Below, in pieces: positions 1 to 8,948 of a stretch of DNA of 28,667 bases. The DNA is taken from contig QXCR01000256.1 of the NCBI GenBank assembly GCA_004380135.1, forward strand, positions 1 to 28,667, given 5' to 3'. Both the position numbers and the translations under genes were made by a program. How positions within the stretch are numbered: position 1 is the stretch's first letter; the number at the start of each line of letters is the position of its first letter. The stretch is from Stemphylium vesicarium (lineage: Eukaryota; Ascomycota; Dothideomycetes; Pleosporales; Pleosporaceae). Under the pieces are notes generated by a model, which was not told where the DNA came from, searched no databases, and worked only from the letters and a program-made list of their open reading frames with translations.

Positions 1-135
1 CCGCTCTCAGCAGAAAAACATTCTCAATTCGTACGTCACCTGGGCTTGGTTGATATCTCATCGCAGATTGATCCACAACACCAGAGTGAGGAAGCGAACT
101 CTGATGACGGTCAGACCTCATCTGAGACGGAATGA
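1..135 (+). CDS. 3' end of an unrecognised protein gene (partial)
   Basis: Frame 1 is open from the first base to a TGA at 133-135, giving the last 44 residues of a protein whose start lies outside the window. The tail is polar and acidic with Ser, Gln and Glu/Asp runs (it ends SSETE), typical of a disordered C-terminus. No domain is visible, so no function can be given. The reading is supported by frame openness and composition only; a chance open frame of this length is possible. Confidence 0.45.
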   Translation, partial: PLSAEKHSQFVRHLGLVDISSQIDPQHQSEEANSDDGQTSSETE

Positions 136-553
136 GATCTGAGGGGGTGTGTCGCAGGCCAAGCGCTGTCGGAAACCTTGTTACTAATAACGCCGCGCGA
201 TGACCTTTATATATGCTCAGCTAGGATGCTACATTCAATACAACATACACTCTTTCCTGATTTTTCTGTCCACAAGACCCGCACCCTACCGTGCGACAGG
301 TGGTCATCGATCAGGGAAGCAAGAGTCTGAGCATGCGCTATTGAGATACATAGGCTGCGCTGGGGTGCCCTGTCATGAATGCGAAACACAAATGTACGGT
401 ACCTCACAGGCAAGCCACCGCTCGAAGATCAAAGCAAGTTGCACAGGCTAATGTAATGCATCTACTACCATCACTGATGCCCCAAAACGCCGGGATACCT
501 GGCACGCGCTTATGGTGAGAAGCCATGACCCTGTCTGAGTAGGGCGCATCGCG
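136..553. other. intergenic, nothing recognised
   Basis: Lies between the end of the partial gene and the convergent SUR7-family gene. Short open frames on both strands here overlap one another and have no recognisable composition. I see no repeat terminus or RNA gene. Confidence 0.4.
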
Positions 554-1458
554 CTATTTGCCTGAGCAACAGCACACGCTCAGGAGCCAGAAGAAGCTCG
601 CTCCGGCAGAGAAGGCCACGCCAAGCCAGAGCACACAGAACATACGCACACCCATGGATGCTTCTATGTTATGCGGGCGCAAGAGCGACTCAAAGACACC
701 CATCAGCGTGACGTAGATGCCAGTCGCTGCGGCTGCTGCCACAATAGCGAGTACCATCTGCACCTAGCCAAATCGTTTGAGTAAGTGGGCATCCAAGACA
801 ACAAAGAGACTTACGGCGGAGGCGATGGTCGTCCAAAGACTACCCCATCGGCTGAAGATAGCCGCCATCCCAACTCCAAGTTCAACCAGGCTTAGCGCCA
901 ATGCGAAAACGAAGACCCAATGCATCCATTCCACCGCTTTCCCGTACACCTCCACACCCTTCTCGAAATGTTCCCCTAGGATTGTCAGCACGCCTGTGTC
1001 GTTCAGCTGCCAGACGGTTACAGGATCGAAATGGAAGGGCAATTTCCCAGCGCTGCAGTGTGTGACGGTGTGCCTTTCCGTTGCTGCGTCGGTCTCCCCC
1101 TCGCAGTAGCCAAAAAGACCGACTTGATAGAAGTCACTCAGATTCCCAGATCTCGCTGCACTCGGTAGGGCTTCAGGAGCGTCCATGTTGACAAGGCTGC
1201 CGGGCAGATTGCCCAGCGTGCTCTGGACATGGAAATCTGTGTTTCTTGTGTCTACCTGAATCTCACTGTTAACGGACTCTCCTTACTCTGCAATGCCGCA
1301 AGGCAGGGAGCAGAGGGGTGTACCTTCATAAAATAAACATCACGCGCTAGCGGCATATGGTAGTTTTGCGCGCACATGACGACAACGAAGCAAGCAAGAG
1401 ACGCTCCTGTGAGCAGCATGGGCGTGGCGATGCATGTGACGCGCTTGATCTTACCCAT
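554..1458 (-). CDS. SUR7/PalI family four-pass plasma membrane protein
   Basis: Fungal SUR7/PalI proteins sit in the plasma membrane (eisosome and cortex, or pH-sensing relatives). Three exons are inferred: 1458-1324, 1255-815 and 757-554, giving 259 residues. Intron 1 (1323-1256, 68 nt) has donor GTACAC, branch TTAAC and acceptor TTCAG; splicing restores the family signature YFMKVDT. Intron 2 (814-758, 57 nt; an acceptor 6 nt earlier also fits) has donor GTAAGT and contains an in-frame TAG, so the unspliced frame looks broken but the gene is intact. Membrane spans lie near residues 10-30, 157-179, 186-212 and 231-254. The first extracellular loop carries the family GYC motif (94-96) with a second Cys at 112, and the C-terminus ends in a CCC cluster. 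The start ATG at 1458 gives a short basic N-terminus before span 1. Family assignment is firm; which member it is cannot be told. Confidence 0.85.
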
Positions 1459-1754
1459 AAGGGCGACGACAGCTTGTTGATGTAGAGCTGTTACACTAGA
1501 CGTGGAAGCAGCGAAGTGTGGCGGCAGTCTTCCGATACCTGGGTGCGCACGATGGTCGCTGCTACCATGCGACTACGTGGGCTGCTATCAATTGTCTTAT
1601 CTTATACACGCTATGGAGATTCCACAACAGGGCTGGATTGTGTGGATTGTTGAGGACTGGGACGGCTTGTACCGTACGTTCAGATATGAATACCGTTGCC
1701 GGCGATCAAAAGATCCAGCGCGCTGTTGCTTACACGCGCTAGCTGATGCAGATG
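1459..1754. other. upstream region of the SUR7-family gene, nothing recognised
   Basis: Overlapping open frames on both strands without recognisable protein features. This interval must contain the promoter of the minus-strand SUR7-family gene, but I cannot identify an element. Confidence 0.3.
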
Positions 1755-1828
1755 ACTTGAGACATGGAGATGATGACGACGGCAATTTTCTTGCCCTGCA
1801 CAAACGTACGCCAGCGAAGTAGATCAGC
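1755..1828 (+). repeat. 74-bp dispersed duplicate, copy 1 (partner at 10336-10410)
   Basis: About 74 bases closely match 10336-10410, including the run GGCAATTTTCTTGCC. Both copies adjoin MITE-1 sequence, but this unit is not part of the MITE consensus. It is probably a fragment of the same host sequence or an older repeat caught between elements. One shared frame reads DDGNFLALHK (copy 1) and DEGNFLALHK (copy 2), so an old coding fragment is possible. Confidence 0.6.
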
Positions 1829-2067
1829 GACTTTCGGTTCCATGCTAAGCCTTTCTCAATTAGTTATAACCTTACCTAAATAGTGCTAGCTTTCGTTCGC
1901 ATTGCTATGAGTCAATCTTATGCTCGATACTCAGACCAATCAAATTGAGATACTTACAGAGTCTAAGCCTTTTCAGAGCAAGTGTAAACTGGACAAATCG
2001 ATGCCCCGTGCGCGATGACAACTAAGCCGCGTGTGCAAAGCGGAAGCTGCAAATGCATGAGAGTGTA
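1827..2067 (+). mobile_element. MITE-1 copy a, left end missing
   Basis: Matches the MITE-1 body from the internal GCGACTTTNGGTTCC segment to the right terminus (GCATGAGAGTGTA, ending 2067). The first 40 or so bases, including the left inverted terminus, are absent. It is most like copy h at 23964-24245. Confidence 0.8.
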
Positions 2068-2110
2068 TCCCCCCACACCCGTCCTGCACATTGTCCTCTT
2101 TCTATTCGAC

Positions 2111-2392
2111 TACACTCTAATGCATTTGCAGCTTCCGCTTCGCACACGTAGCTCAGTTGTCATCGTGCACGGGGCATCGATTCATCCAGTATACACTTGC
2201 TCTAAAAAGGCTTAGACTTTGTAGATACCTCAATTTGATTGGTCCGAGTATCGAGCAGGAGCTTGAACCATGTCAATGTTAACGAAAGCTAGCACTATCT
2301 AGGTAAGGTCACGACTAAACGAGAAAGGCTTAGCATAGGATCAAAAGTCGCCTGCTTACAGAAGCCGGAAGCTGCAAGTGCATAAGAGTGTA
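2111..2392 (-). mobile_element. MITE-1 copy b, full length (282 bp)
   Basis: Inverted termini TACACTCTAATGCATTTG at left and the complementary TGCATAAGAGTGTA end at right. The element lies opposite to the neighbouring copy a, with 43 bp between them. TA at each end is consistent with a TA target duplication. It has no coding capacity. Confidence 0.85.
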
Positions 2393-2477
2393 ATGTCCCG
2401 TTGTTACTGACTAGCATAGGTTTCAAAAGGATGACCGAAAGCACGTAGGAAGCACGCAATAGTGATATCCACAACTC

Positions 2478-2675
2478 TACAGTCGCTAGAGATTGCGGTT
2501 TCACCCCTACACACAGCTGCGCAATGAATTTGAACAGTCTCACCTTGCCTGTATGGCTTAGCACCTGATATCTGCTGCAAGACAATCAATGTGATTGGTC
2601 AATTGTCAACACTAAGATGACGGGTCTCCCGAAATGTTGGCCGCAGGGGTGAAGCTGTAATCGCTAGCGACTGTA
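2478..2675. mobile_element. MITE-3 copy a, full length (198 bp)
   Basis: Starts TACAGTCGCTAGAGATTG and ends with the inverted counterpart AATCGCTAGCGACTGTA. The subterminal CACCCCTAC block is mirrored by a CAGGGGTGAA block. It has the same length as copy b (198 bp), TA flanks and no open frame of note. Confidence 0.85.
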
Positions 2676-2954
2676 TTCTGGAGGACCAGAGAGCGACTCT
2701 TAAAAGTGCTAGCTTTTTGAGGCGCACATTAAGATGAATCTGCTTGTTCCATATGGCTGCAGTTCATGCGTGTATCCCTATGCTCGGTCATGAGTTACTC
2801 AGGAACGTACGAACGGAGGGAATTGCTCTTGCTCCCGCACCTCTTGACCATCCCACCGATTCGGGAGATGGTGCTAACGTTTGTTTCAGCCTTCGATGCC
2901 GCGAAGCTCGAGGTTTCTTAGCTGTGTGAACTAACCCAGACAAAAAAGAGAAGG

Positions 2955-3152
2955 TACAGCCGCTAGCGATTGCACCTTCACCCCTACGCGCAGCTGCGCA
3001 ATGGTTTTGAACAGTCTCACCTTCCGTTCATGGCTTAGCACCAGACAACTGCCCCTGAACAGCCGGCGTGATTGGTCAGTCGTCGACCTAACGGCGACCG
3101 ATTTTGTTGGAAGATGCACGCAGGGGTGAAGGTGGAATCGCTAGCGGCTGTA
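2955..3152. mobile_element. MITE-3 copy b, full length (198 bp)
   Basis: Starts TACAGCCGCTAGCGATTG and ends AATCGCTAGCGGCTGTA, with TA on both sides. Its right edge coincides with the upstream limit of the open frame at 3153-4063, so it either interrupted that gene or sits in one of its introns. Confidence 0.85.
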
Positions 3153-4063
3153 TCTCCATCCGCTCCGTGATCTGGTGTGGAACGCTTCGGAAGCAGAACG
3201 GCTTTTCAAGGAAGGCATGAAACTCTCGCTACTTGGCGACTGCGCATACGCCCTGGAGCAACGGTTGCATGCTACCCAATGCTATATAAATATCCACGGC
3301 AATATTAGGCTCCAGGTATACTTACTGGGCACGTTTCCGCTCTGCAGAACGACATCGACCGCCCTCAATTCGCTAGTTGGCTTTAGTACTACTGAGATTT
3401 CAGATCCTATGCGATCTTTCTGCGACAAATGGCAGGTGAAGAAGATTCGCGCCGCCACCAACGTAGGGTCAAAGAGAAGCTATATCATGAGCTTCAATGT
3501 ACCGATGAAAGTATCTGCTAGGTTGGCAAAGGGGTCGTGGTACAAGGTAGATGACGTGCCGGACTGGACGGTGGACCTGTGGATCTACGTGCCCTCCTTC
3601 CAGGACCAAGAACGAGAAGAAGTGAGGCTTACGCCCTTAGACGTGCAGCGGATATCATCCGCTAACTCGATGTTCGTATTTTCTTCTAGGCTGACCCGGA
3701 TGCGGTTCTATCAGGGTATCGTCTCGTGGGAAAACGGTCACGGCATGGTTCACACCGCAGTTTTACACGCGCTTCGTCACGCGTCGACTGTCCATCAGCT
3801 GCTCGCGATGTACTTGGGACACTACCGACTGGGTCAGTGGCTGTTGACCTCTGCCGGCATATGCTCTTAAGAGATCTCTCCGCTGGTACAGCTTTGGAGC
3901 AGTGAGAGCTCGGCGCCTAGACTGCTCTCACACCTTGGAGTCGCTACTCTAGGCACTGTCTCATACTCCCGCGCAGATATGGTGATCGCGGAAGCCCCGC
4001 GTGTACGTTTCTTCATGGATACAGGTTGTCGCATCGTCACCTCGTTGGAGATGACCATTCCGT
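3153..4063 (+). CDS. unrecognised protein gene or relic, 5' end abutting MITE-3b
   Basis: One frame is open from the MITE-3 edge to a TAA at 3868-3870 (about 238 codons) and then, in the same frame, for another 64 codons to TAG at 4061-4063. No ATG lies near the upstream limit, so the true start is elsewhere or lost when MITE-3b inserted. The internal TAA could be removed by a 39-nt candidate intron (donor GTCAGT after CGACTGG, acceptor TTAAG at 3871) that keeps the frame, but this is shorter than the other introns here. Otherwise the gene is a pseudogene. The product shows no domain I recognise; the part after the TAA contains plausible protein sequence (VRFFMDTGCRIVTS). Coding status is an inference from openness and composition. 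Confidence 0.4.
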
Positions 4064-4298
4064 AGGCTGCGCACAGCAGGGAATCTACGACGTTTCACCC
4101 GCTAGAAACCATGTTTCTTAGCACTAGGTCTCCAAGTCAGAAAAAGACATTAGAAGTGTGACGTCTATTAGGATTCTCAGAAATTCGAACGCATTGCTCT
4201 CCACAATTGTGCTGCGATACTCTTAGCCAGACAGTCAGCCTTGTCACCAATTAAGTTAATTAAGCAGATGAATTTAGCTAAGAATAAGCTAAATTGCA

Positions 4299-4443
4299 TG
4301 AACGCCCGTCCCTATGTGAGGAAAACCCTGTGGGCCGAGAATGACCAATCGGATCGCAAGGTCATAGAGAATTGCGCGATCCTAGCGATCCGATTAGTCA
4401 TTCTCGGCCCAAAGGGTTTTTCGTCACATAGGGACGGACGTTA
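4299..4443. mobile_element. MITE-4 copy a (about 145 bp hairpin)
   Basis: Long inverted repeat: CGTCCCTATGTGAGGAAAA at left pairs with the GTCACATAGGGACGGACGTTA end at right, with a short unpaired centre. The left TA is mutated to TG. Belongs to the AACGTCC subfamily. Confidence 0.75.
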
Positions 4444-4534
4444 AGAGCTATTTTAGAAAAGAGTCGATTAAATCAATAAGATTAAGACAAGCTACCTTTA
4501 TTAATGGGTATTAAGCTGTTAAGGATATAGATAC

Positions 4535-5199
4535 TGTCACGGTTTGGGGTCTCTAATGCTCCTGCTCTTCACCTCCTCGCGGCTACTCACCTTAGCGAGC
4601 TATGCCTATCTGGGACTAGCAATGTTTGCTGTCGCCCACCTACATATACTGTTTGTAGCCTCACACAAGACAACCTCAATATGAAAGAGGCCGTCAGGTA
4701 CCTCAAGGCTCTACTCACTGAGCCTGAACACTTCGAGTCACTCTTGGAGCTCACCAAGTACTTCACAACAATCTGCCGGCGATAATTTCAGTTTTGGCAT
4801 TACAAAACACAGTACTAGGCAGCCTTTAGCCGCTTATGTCTATGTCATCAGTCCCTCGCTCATTTACCACCTCTACACCTCCTCCCCCAGCTTTAACGCT
4901 AACGCCCTAGGCCTACTAGCCCCAGAACAAGAGCTCTGCTTCATTGCTCAACACATCCACAGCCCCACAGCCCGGAACCTAGATAGAGTCTTTTCAACTG
5001 GCGGAAATTACCCTACCAGACTGCACACACTGCCAACACCCAAAGAATAGGAGCACCTGAGTACCATACAGGGCGCTACCCGTCTTTCATGCCCCCTGGG
5101 AGGCTTTCATAGGACGTTAAACAACACATACATACATACATACACACAAGACAACCTCAGTTCAATTCTTCAATTCTTCCTGCACGCAATACCCCGACA
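4535..5199 (+). mobile_element. solo LTR, family A, split by a LINE-like insert
   Basis: Begins TGTCACGGTTTGGGG and ends ACCCCGACA, flanked by the 5-bp target duplication GATAC (4530-4534 and 5200-5204). A second retroelement fragment occupies 4679-5142. Removing it and one copy of its 17-bp duplication leaves 184 bp, exactly the length of the uninterrupted family-A LTR at 18998-19181. The canonical TG...CA ends and no internal region make it a solo LTR. Confidence 0.85.
4679..5142 (+). mobile_element. 5'-truncated LINE-like insert with CATA tail
   Basis: The 464-bp insert lies inside the family-A LTR and is flanked by a perfect 17-bp direct repeat (4662-4678 and 5143-5159, beginning CACACAAGACAACC). 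Its 3' end is a run of ACATA units (about 5124-5142), as in fungal non-LTR elements. A long variable target duplication, a missing 5' end and a simple-repeat tail indicate LINE-type retrotransposition. Two coding remnants are visible: 34 codons from ATG 4681 to TAA 4785 (including FESLLELTKYF) and a second frame open to TAG at about 5050. These could be the C-terminal end of a LINE ORF2, but I cannot confirm homology. Confidence 0.7.
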
Positions 5200-5210
5200 G
5201 ATACATAGAT

Positions 5211-5461
5211 TGTGACGGTTTGTGAGGTGGGCACGTCACGTGTGCCACGTGCGTTGTCCTGCTCTCCTCCCTCGCCTCCACGAGCACCTTCTATCATGAC
5301 TAGCATCAGAGATACGTCATGTAAATAGACCCTGATTGTGGCCCTTTATAAGGTGGCAACAACAGCACAACAACACAACAATTAGATACAACATAATACT
5401 CTAATTCCTGCTTAGCGCAGTTATAATGCACTTTATTTTCACTGCATTCTACACTGCAACA
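5211..5461 (+). mobile_element. solo LTR, family B (251 bp)
   Basis: Starts TGTGACGGTTTGTGAGG and ends CACTGCAACA, flanked by the 5-bp duplication TAGAT (5206-5210 and 5462-5466). It contains a TATA-like CTTTATAAGG near its middle. It begins only 11 bp downstream of the family-A LTR, so two LTR elements landed almost side by side. Confidence 0.8.
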
Positions 5462-5466
5462 TAGAT

Positions 5467-5854
5467 ACTGTATACAGCCCAAATTACATAGTGCCGCTTG
5501 TAGTGGTCTGCATGGGCTAGAGAGGACTCGCTATCGAGCCACGACAGCGAAGGGTCAGCCTATACAGTGTGTTTTGACTCAGCAAAAACTGCAAAGGCCT
5601 TTCGACCTGACATAAGCTGGTCAAATGGAGTAGGGAATCTTCAAAAAAAAGTGACCTGTCGTGATTGATCCATATGTTTTATTAGTCTGCCAACGATGAA
5701 TTGATCTTCGATGAGCTATGCATAACGTGTCACTGGAATAAGAGGTTGTATGAGCTTTACGCGCTTCACAGGACGATAAGCCCAAGTCATAATAAGATCT
5801 TGGGCTTGGCGAGGAGCCTGCTATGAGACAAAGCATTGGAAAGAAGTGCTAACT
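5467..5854. other. intergenic, nothing recognised
   Basis: No repeat terminus, RNA gene or convincing reading frame seen. The longest minus-strand frame has no recognisable features. Confidence 0.35.
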
Positions 5855-6000
5855 TAAGGTCCCTCCCTGTGTGGCGGAAAACCCGGTGTGCCGGAATTGA
5901 CCAATTAGATCGCACAATTCCGGCGAAAGTCTGCAGTACAAGCGATCCAATTGGTCAGTTCCGGCACACCAGGTTTTCCGCCACACAGGGAGGGACCTTA
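5855..6000. mobile_element. MITE-4 copy b (146 bp hairpin)
   Basis: TAAGGTCCCTCCCTGTGTGG at left is mirrored by the GGGAGGGACCTTA end at right; most of the element folds on itself. It reads as identical over all 146 bases to copy d at 6244-6389. AAGGTCC subfamily, TA flanks. Confidence 0.9.
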
Positions 6001-6192
6001 CGTGATGAAGGTCAAGAGGACCTGCCCGGCATTCACAGTCATCGTAGGCTTTTCCAGCGACTACAATCGTGAAGATTGACTCATAGCAGAGTCAGAAGCA
6101 TCCATGGTTGCCATCAAACTCGGTGTTTGATGTGTCCATTGGGGTCCTTCTCTGGTAAGGAGGATTTCGCTACCAAACCGAGTTTTTCCTGC

Positions 6193-6486
6193 TAAGGTCC
6201 CTCCCTGTGTGACGAAAAACCTGGTGTGCCGGAACTGACAAATTAAGGTCCCTCCCTGTGTGGCGGAAAACCCGGTGTGCCGGAATTGACCAATTAGATC
6301 GCACAATTCCGGCGAAAGTCTGCAGTACAAGCGATCCAATTGGTCAGTTCCGGCACACCAGGTTTTCCGCCACACAGGGAGGGACCTTAGATCGCTTGAA
6401 TCGCAGACTTCTGCCAAAATTATGCGATCTAATTAATTCGTCAGTTCCGGCACACCGTGTTTTCCGTCACACAGGGAGGGACCTTA
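6193..6486. mobile_element. MITE-4 copy c, split by copy d
   Basis: The left half (6193-6243) and right half (6390-6486) are the two arms of one AAGGTCC-type hairpin. The break is at a TA, and copy d occupies the gap. Without the insert the host is about 150 bp, close to the usual 146 bp. Confidence 0.9.
6244..6389. mobile_element. MITE-4 copy d nested inside copy c
   Basis: Complete 146-bp element inserted at a TA in the middle of copy c, with TA present on both sides of the insert. Its sequence matches copy b at every base I compared, so one of the two is a recent product. Confidence 0.9.
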
Positions 6487-6576
6487 CTACGCTAAATTCC
6501 TACCAAACAGCCACTGATCTTGCAGTCCTTGCTGGAAGGTTTTCATTCTGGTAGATCCCATAGACATCGGACTACA

Positions 6577-8415
6577 CTACTCAGAACTGTAACTATTACT
6601 CTCAATACCATCACTCTCATCACTCTCAACACCATCACTCTCATCACTCTCATCACTCTCATCACTCTCATAACTCTCATCACCATCACTCTCCTCACTC
6701 TCAACCAGAGTTGCGTCTAAATCGCTTTCCGCACCGTGTATGTTCCCAAGACGATGCCCCATGTGGATGGCCAATGCCCCAGCGCCACCAAACCACAGGT
6801 CAAGGAGCACGAACTCCGTGCCCTCCCTATTTTCCCAGTCTGCCTTTCGTGCCACGTCTTTGTGGCCGGCCAAGGCGTCATGAACCCAGTTCAACACACC
6901 CGCTGGTCTATGATCCGAACCACTATCACCCTCGTAATCCTGACAGTCGATGTGTTCGACCTTTCCTTCCCGCTCCACCCAAGAACTAATATCAAACGCA
7001 TCCCTTCTTCTTTGAAAGAATTGTTTTATTTCTGTTGGAATCTCTTCCGCATCCCCACACTGACTTCGCAATGCTGATCGATAAATCTCTTCATAGTCAA
7101 TCATTTTGACCTTCTCGTCCTTTCCTGTTCTGCGAATCAGATGTTCCTCTTTAGGCGTCTCTTTAAAAGTCCACCCTCTGTCTTCATATTTTGACCTCCC
7201 CTGGAATGAATGCTTGTGTTTATACGCATCGTCTGAGACGTCTAACAAGTAGCTGATGTGGTTCTTTGCTGAGTCGTGATTCAAATGAACAGCATAATCG
7301 CCTCCAATATATGATCGAACATTGGTGGCGTAGAATTTCAACACTATGTGCATCAACGTTTCGTTTGGTGGGAAGAGCATCAACTGCACTTTGGTTCCAT
7401 TCTGCAAAGTCCCCTGGAGCATGTAGAAATCGAAGCCGTGGTAAACGTGAGCGAGGTCCTCCACGTTTCTGTCCGTACTTTCTTTTGTCTCTCTAGATCG
7501 CTTGGTCGAATGTTTTTCCGGGAAACATTTCTTGAGCATTTTTGGAATGTCAATGTTTTTAGTGGATATTTCTCTCATGCACTTATCGTGCTGCCAGTGT
7601 ATAGTCCTTAGCCTCCGCAAGACATACTCCGAAAAGAATGCTTCTGGTAGTCCTAGATCTTTCCACCTGCATTTCTGTAGCTCGATCTGACTTCGGATTG
7701 ATTTTTTACTCCACTGCTTCAACATATCATACGTGAAGAGTTTGAACGTCTTGCAAAGCGAAATAAATGCGCCGGTCCCAGTTTTACCATCATATTTCCA
7801 CAACACGAACTCGTACCAATCTGCTGACGACGTGTGAGACGGCTCAGACCGCCCCCGAGCAGTCGTTTCGCGGAACACAGCTTTCAAAGCTAACTCAAAG
7901 CTTCGCGCAAACTGATCACAGTTGTCTTCGCTGGCAAACCGGACTTGGATGTATTTACTGATGTCCTCTGGGGATATTTGTAGGTTTTCTGCGATGCTAT
8001 ACAGAGTTTTGTATGGCAAGATGGCGCACTTGTGGAGACGAATGTCGTCGAAGGTTTTGGAGAGATAGTTTCTCCAGGTAACACCAGCGAGGTGGAGAAC
8101 GTGCATTGCATCCATTACGGCATCTGGATTGCGGGGTAGATAGAGGTCGAAATCAGACTTGGCACCAGCCCCACGCCCCTTCACGAAGGTCTCAAGGGAT
8201 TGACTTCCACTGACACCGCCTCTGTGGTCGGCCAACAGGGCAAGCAACGTGATTGGATGCTGATATAGATTCCTTAGGGTAGGACGGGGATCGCATTCGA
8301 CCATATTGGCGATCAGGGTTGATGTGGTACGCGTTGAGAGTATTAATGCAGCCGAGTGGAAGATAGTATCGAATGGAACAACCGCAGGAGGGAATGATGA
8401 AAGATTGTCCAATGC
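6577..8415 (-). CDS. fungal nucleotidyltransferase-fold protein with acidic repeat tail
   Basis: Large uninterrupted minus-strand frame. Near its N-terminus SGSQSLETF is followed by SDFDLYL, the GS...DxD pattern of the DNA polymerase beta-like nucleotidyltransferase fold. Counting from the in-frame ATG at 8304, GS is at 33-34 and the acidic pair at D51 and D53. A second conserved-looking block (GTKVQLMLF, then LKFYATNVRSYIGGDYAVHL) resembles the downstream part of a widespread fungal family with this motif. The last 45 or so residues are an ESDESDES-type acidic tail encoded by a degenerate CACTCTCAT repeat. The frame extends 5' of 8304 without another ATG, and an acceptor-like TGTACAG ends at 8416 after a possible branch ACTAAC, so a short upstream exon is likely. 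Otherwise ATG 8304 gives 575 residues. Substrate is unknown; nucleotide transfer is inferred from the motif only. Confidence 0.65.
   Translation of the reverse strand, partial: ALDNLSSFPPAVVPFDTIFHSAALILSTRTTSTLIANMVECDPRPTLRNLYQHPITLLALLADHRGGVSGSQSLETFVKGRGAGAKSDFDLYLPRNPDAVMDAMHVLHLAGVTWRNYLSKTFDDIRLHKCAILPYKTLYSIAENLQISPEDISKYIQVRFASEDNCDQFARSFELALKAVFRETTARGRSEPSHTSSADWYEFVLWKYDGKTGTGAFISLCKTFKLFTYDMLKQWSKKSIRSQIELQKCRWKDLGLPEAFFSEYVLRRLRTIHWQHDKCMREISTKNIDIPKMLKKCFPEKHSTKRSRETKESTDRNVEDLAHVYHGFDFYMLQGTLQNGTKVQLMLFPPNETLMHIVLKFYATNVRSYIGGDYAVHLNHDSAKNHISYLLDVSDDAYKHKHSFQGRSKYEDRGWTFKETPKEEHLIRRTGKDEKVKMIDYEEIYRSALRSQCGDAEEIPTEIKQFFQRRRDAFDISSWVEREGKVEHIDCQDYEGDSGSDHRPAGVLNWVHDALAGHKDVARKADWENREGTEFVLLDLWFGGAGALAIHMGHRLGNIHGAESDLDATLVESEESDGDESYESDESDESDESDGVESDESDGIESNSYSSE
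6590..6700. repeat. degenerate CACTCTCAT minisatellite coding the acidic tail
   Basis: Tandem, slightly varied units of 6 to 9 bases (TCACTCTCA, ACTCTCAACACC and similar) run through the 3' end of the nucleotidyltransferase-fold gene. On the coding strand they specify repeated Glu-Ser-Asp units, so tail length could vary between strains by repeat slippage. Confidence 0.7.
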
Positions 8416-8674
8416 TGTACATAGAATAACATATAGCTGGTTAGTTTTATAGATCAAACTTATTGTTCATTAACACAGACTGCCAGTGCACCATGGGTAG
8501 ACACGCGAGCAACAGTTGAGACTCTTCCTAGGCTTATGGCTGCTCGGCCATCTAGAAAAGCTTATCGGGTGAAAGTATCATCATGCGTGTCATCGACGTA
8601 TTCTGCCTTCGATATCCCCGCACCTCACCACCACGACAATGATTATCACTATACGCGAGTCTCAATCTAACAGG

Positions 8675-8936
8675 TACACTGACATGCACAATTGGCTTCC
8701 GGTTTTGACAATGCTCACACAATTCAACCGACATGGGTCCCTGTCACGCTAAGCTCTCCTCTTACTCCTACAAGCTTAGCGCACACGCAGACAAAGTGTA
8801 CAAAGCCAGATGATTTGTTAACTAATGCGATGCTAACTTCTCTCTTAAGCAAAGTCCTCGCTTAGTGCTAGGGACCCCTGTTGTGTGTGTATTTTGCGTC
8901 ACACAAAACCGGAAGCCAATTGTGCAAACCAGTGTA
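8675..8936. mobile_element. MITE-2 copy a, full length (262 bp)
   Basis: Starts TACACTGACATGCACAATTG and ends with the inverted counterpart CAATTGTGCAAACCAGTGTA; TTCCGGTTTTG at left is mirrored by CAAAACCGGAA at right. It has TA flanks and no coding capacity. It ends 12 bp before MITE-1 copy c and lies about 260 bp upstream of the minus-strand nucleotidyltransferase-fold gene. Confidence 0.8.
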
Positions 8937-8948
8937 TCCGCACTTGGA

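Noticed and set aside
764..1186. A broken SUR7-family gene (pseudogene)
   Set aside because: The stop lies within a well-formed intron, and splicing restores the full family sequence.
5836..6554. Several frames sharing WRKTRCAGIDQLDR-like protein
   Set aside because: These are translations of MITE-4 hairpin arms, not genes; the similarity reflects element copies.
6520..6720. Plus-strand frame of Thr/Ile/Leu repeats (TLITLIT)
   Set aside because: It is the antisense reading of the minisatellite that codes the acidic tail on the minus strand.
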